Assembly: GCF_000025225.2 (NCBI RefSeq)
Contig: NC_013895.2
Coordinates: 310,001-374,000 of the forward strand
DNA from: Mageeibacillus indolicus UPII9-5
GTDB lineage: Bacteria; Bacillota; Clostridia; Saccharofermentanales; Fastidiosipilaceae
DNA length: 64,000 bases
Direction: 5' to 3'
Shown here: positions 63,269 through 64,000 of the stretch, piece after piece
How the letters are laid out: each line of letters starts with the position of its first letter
Position numbering within the stretch: the stretch's first letter is position 1
Position numbers and translations under genes: made by a program
The notes under the pieces: model-generated
The model's input: the letters and a program-made list of their open reading frames with translations, nothing else
What the model was told of the DNA's origin: nothing
Databases searched by the model: none

Positions 63269-64000
63269 TTACTCAACATCTTTCTTTATCCCATGAGTTG
63301 CGGAATCTTCTGCAACCATAGGAACAGGCTGTTGAGCCATCGCATCGTCGTAAGTAAAAAACTTTGGCTTTTCAGTAGTGAATGAACCTCCAACCCCGGA
63401 GAACTTCTCAAAGAATAATTTCAGTTTGTCGATGACACCTTGTTTCTTAACGGCTCTGTTTCTGCCACCGAAACGAGATACAGGAGGCATAAGCTTATCA
63501 ATATCTGTACCTGTGGTTTTAATTTCACCGTCACGGAATGCATTCTCAAGGAATTTTCTTGTTTCAGGTTGTTTCAGCTTTTCTTCTTTGATAATCTGAA
63601 CAAGTTCCTCTTCACGCTTTTCAGCTACATAATCATGCCATTCTGTCATAACATCTTCAACATCATTTATTTCAGCAATAAATGTTTCAATAAGAGCCTT
63701 CTTGCTACGAAGTTCAGGACTTGCATCAATAGCTTTTTTGATTGTGACAAGGACTTCCTTATCTTCACAGTGACTATCATGGTATTTCTTAACGAGCATA
63801 AGGATATAATCGATATTGATTTCAATCTGCTTGATAAGTTCAACCTCAAAGACAATATCATCAATAATATCTGTGCTTTCACCTTTCTTGCGTTTTTCAT
63901 TCCATTCATCACGCAAGTCCTGATATCTGCAAAGGTAATCCTGTAAATCACGCTCAGTTATCATTCCTTTGCCGGCGAATTCATCAAATGCAGACAAAAG
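63269..64000 (-). CDS. hsdR: Type I restriction enzyme R subunit, 3' part (partial)
   Basis: The frame is open to the window edge; 5' part lies outside. About 243 residues of the C-terminal region of HsdR: MITERDLQDYLCRYQDLRDEW, DDIVFEVELIKQIEINIDYIL, then KFLENAFRDGEIKTTGTDIDKLMPP. This helical region joins the DNA translocase to the modification complex; the nuclease and helicase motifs must be upstream. The end contains a low-complexity tail. Codon use is more A/T-rich than in the housekeeping genes nearby, which suits acquisition by transfer. hsdM and hsdS are not visible. Confidence 0.85.
   Translation of the reverse strand, partial: LLSAFDEFAGKGMITERDLQDYLCRYQDLRDEWNEKRKKGESTDIIDDIVFEVELIKQIEINIDYILMLVKKYHDSHCEDKEVLVTIKKAIDASPELRSKKALIETFIAEINDVEDVMTEWHDYVAEKREEELVQIIKEEKLKQPETRKFLENAFRDGEIKTTGTDIDKLMPPVSRFGGRNRAVKKQGVIDKLKLFFEKFSGVGGSFTTEKPKFFTYDDAMAQQPVPMVAEDSATHGIKKDVE

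Overview
The window looks like a chromosomal segment of an anaerobic Firmicute (class Clostridia). Supporting signs are strong AGGAGG-type ribosome binding sites, TTGACA/TATAAT promoters with 17-base spacers, a lysine riboswitch, AddAB rather than RecBCD, the rpmE-DUF1385-prmC-prfA-ywlC-ywlE and rpsF-ssb-rpsR blocks, and sortase-type surface proteins. Base composition is mid-range. A host-associated organism of the Mageeibacillus/BVAB3 kind would fit, but the species cannot be fixed from the sequence alone.

Layout. 1-7411: a cell-wall-anchored surface protein meets head-on, with no spacer, a SWIM/SNF2 helicase carrying 18-residue tandem repeats. 7412-11243: a small secreted/membrane protein, then a lysine riboswitch that controls a binding lipoprotein and a fused permease-ATPase. 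11357-15902: a DUF1858 protein, a GntR/FCD regulator, an FAD-dependent oxidoreductase and the thiazole/thiamine salvage genes thiW-thiM-thiE. 15903-16685: a gene-poor but signal-rich stretch with two degenerate type I-E-like CRISPR repeats, an orphan small-RNA transcription unit and a 24-codon hydrophobic peptide gene. 16686-23544: one operon with a TetR regulator, two half-size ABC exporter-fold proteins and a complete ECF importer (S, T and a fused double ATPase). 23663-27422: tRNA-Thr, then leuS and a TraX-like gene on the minus strand.

27646-36440 is housekeeping: an MreB-like protein, Rho with a very long N-terminal insertion, L31, DUF1385, PrmC, RF1, threonylcarbamoyl-AMP synthase and a YwlE-type phosphatase. 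36768-39820 is an exported protein plus an ABC-2 type transporter. 40056-45389 encodes a 1777-residue surface subtilase. 45727-51435 holds an orphan acidic protein, trmB, the S6-SSB-S18 operon under a good promoter and probable S6:S18 leader, a beta-lactamase-fold lipoprotein and a LysR regulator. 51460-61835 holds plsC, addB-addA and an FGGY sugar kinase. 61855-64000 looks accessory: a MarR regulator with an operator-like palindrome, a 55-residue small protein, what may be the tail of a degraded toxin overlapping a small immunity-like gene, and the 3' part of a type I restriction gene (hsdR) running off the window.

Two themes recur. Many conserved proteins (SNF2 helicase, the permease-ATPase fusion, Rho, DUF1385, Sua5, TrmB, ThiM, AddA, AddB) carry extra low-complexity Ala/Thr/Ser/Pro/Asp insertions at domain boundaries. 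Intergenic regions are rich in compact RNA or operator elements. I see no complete phage, no intact insertion sequence, no cas genes and no rRNA.
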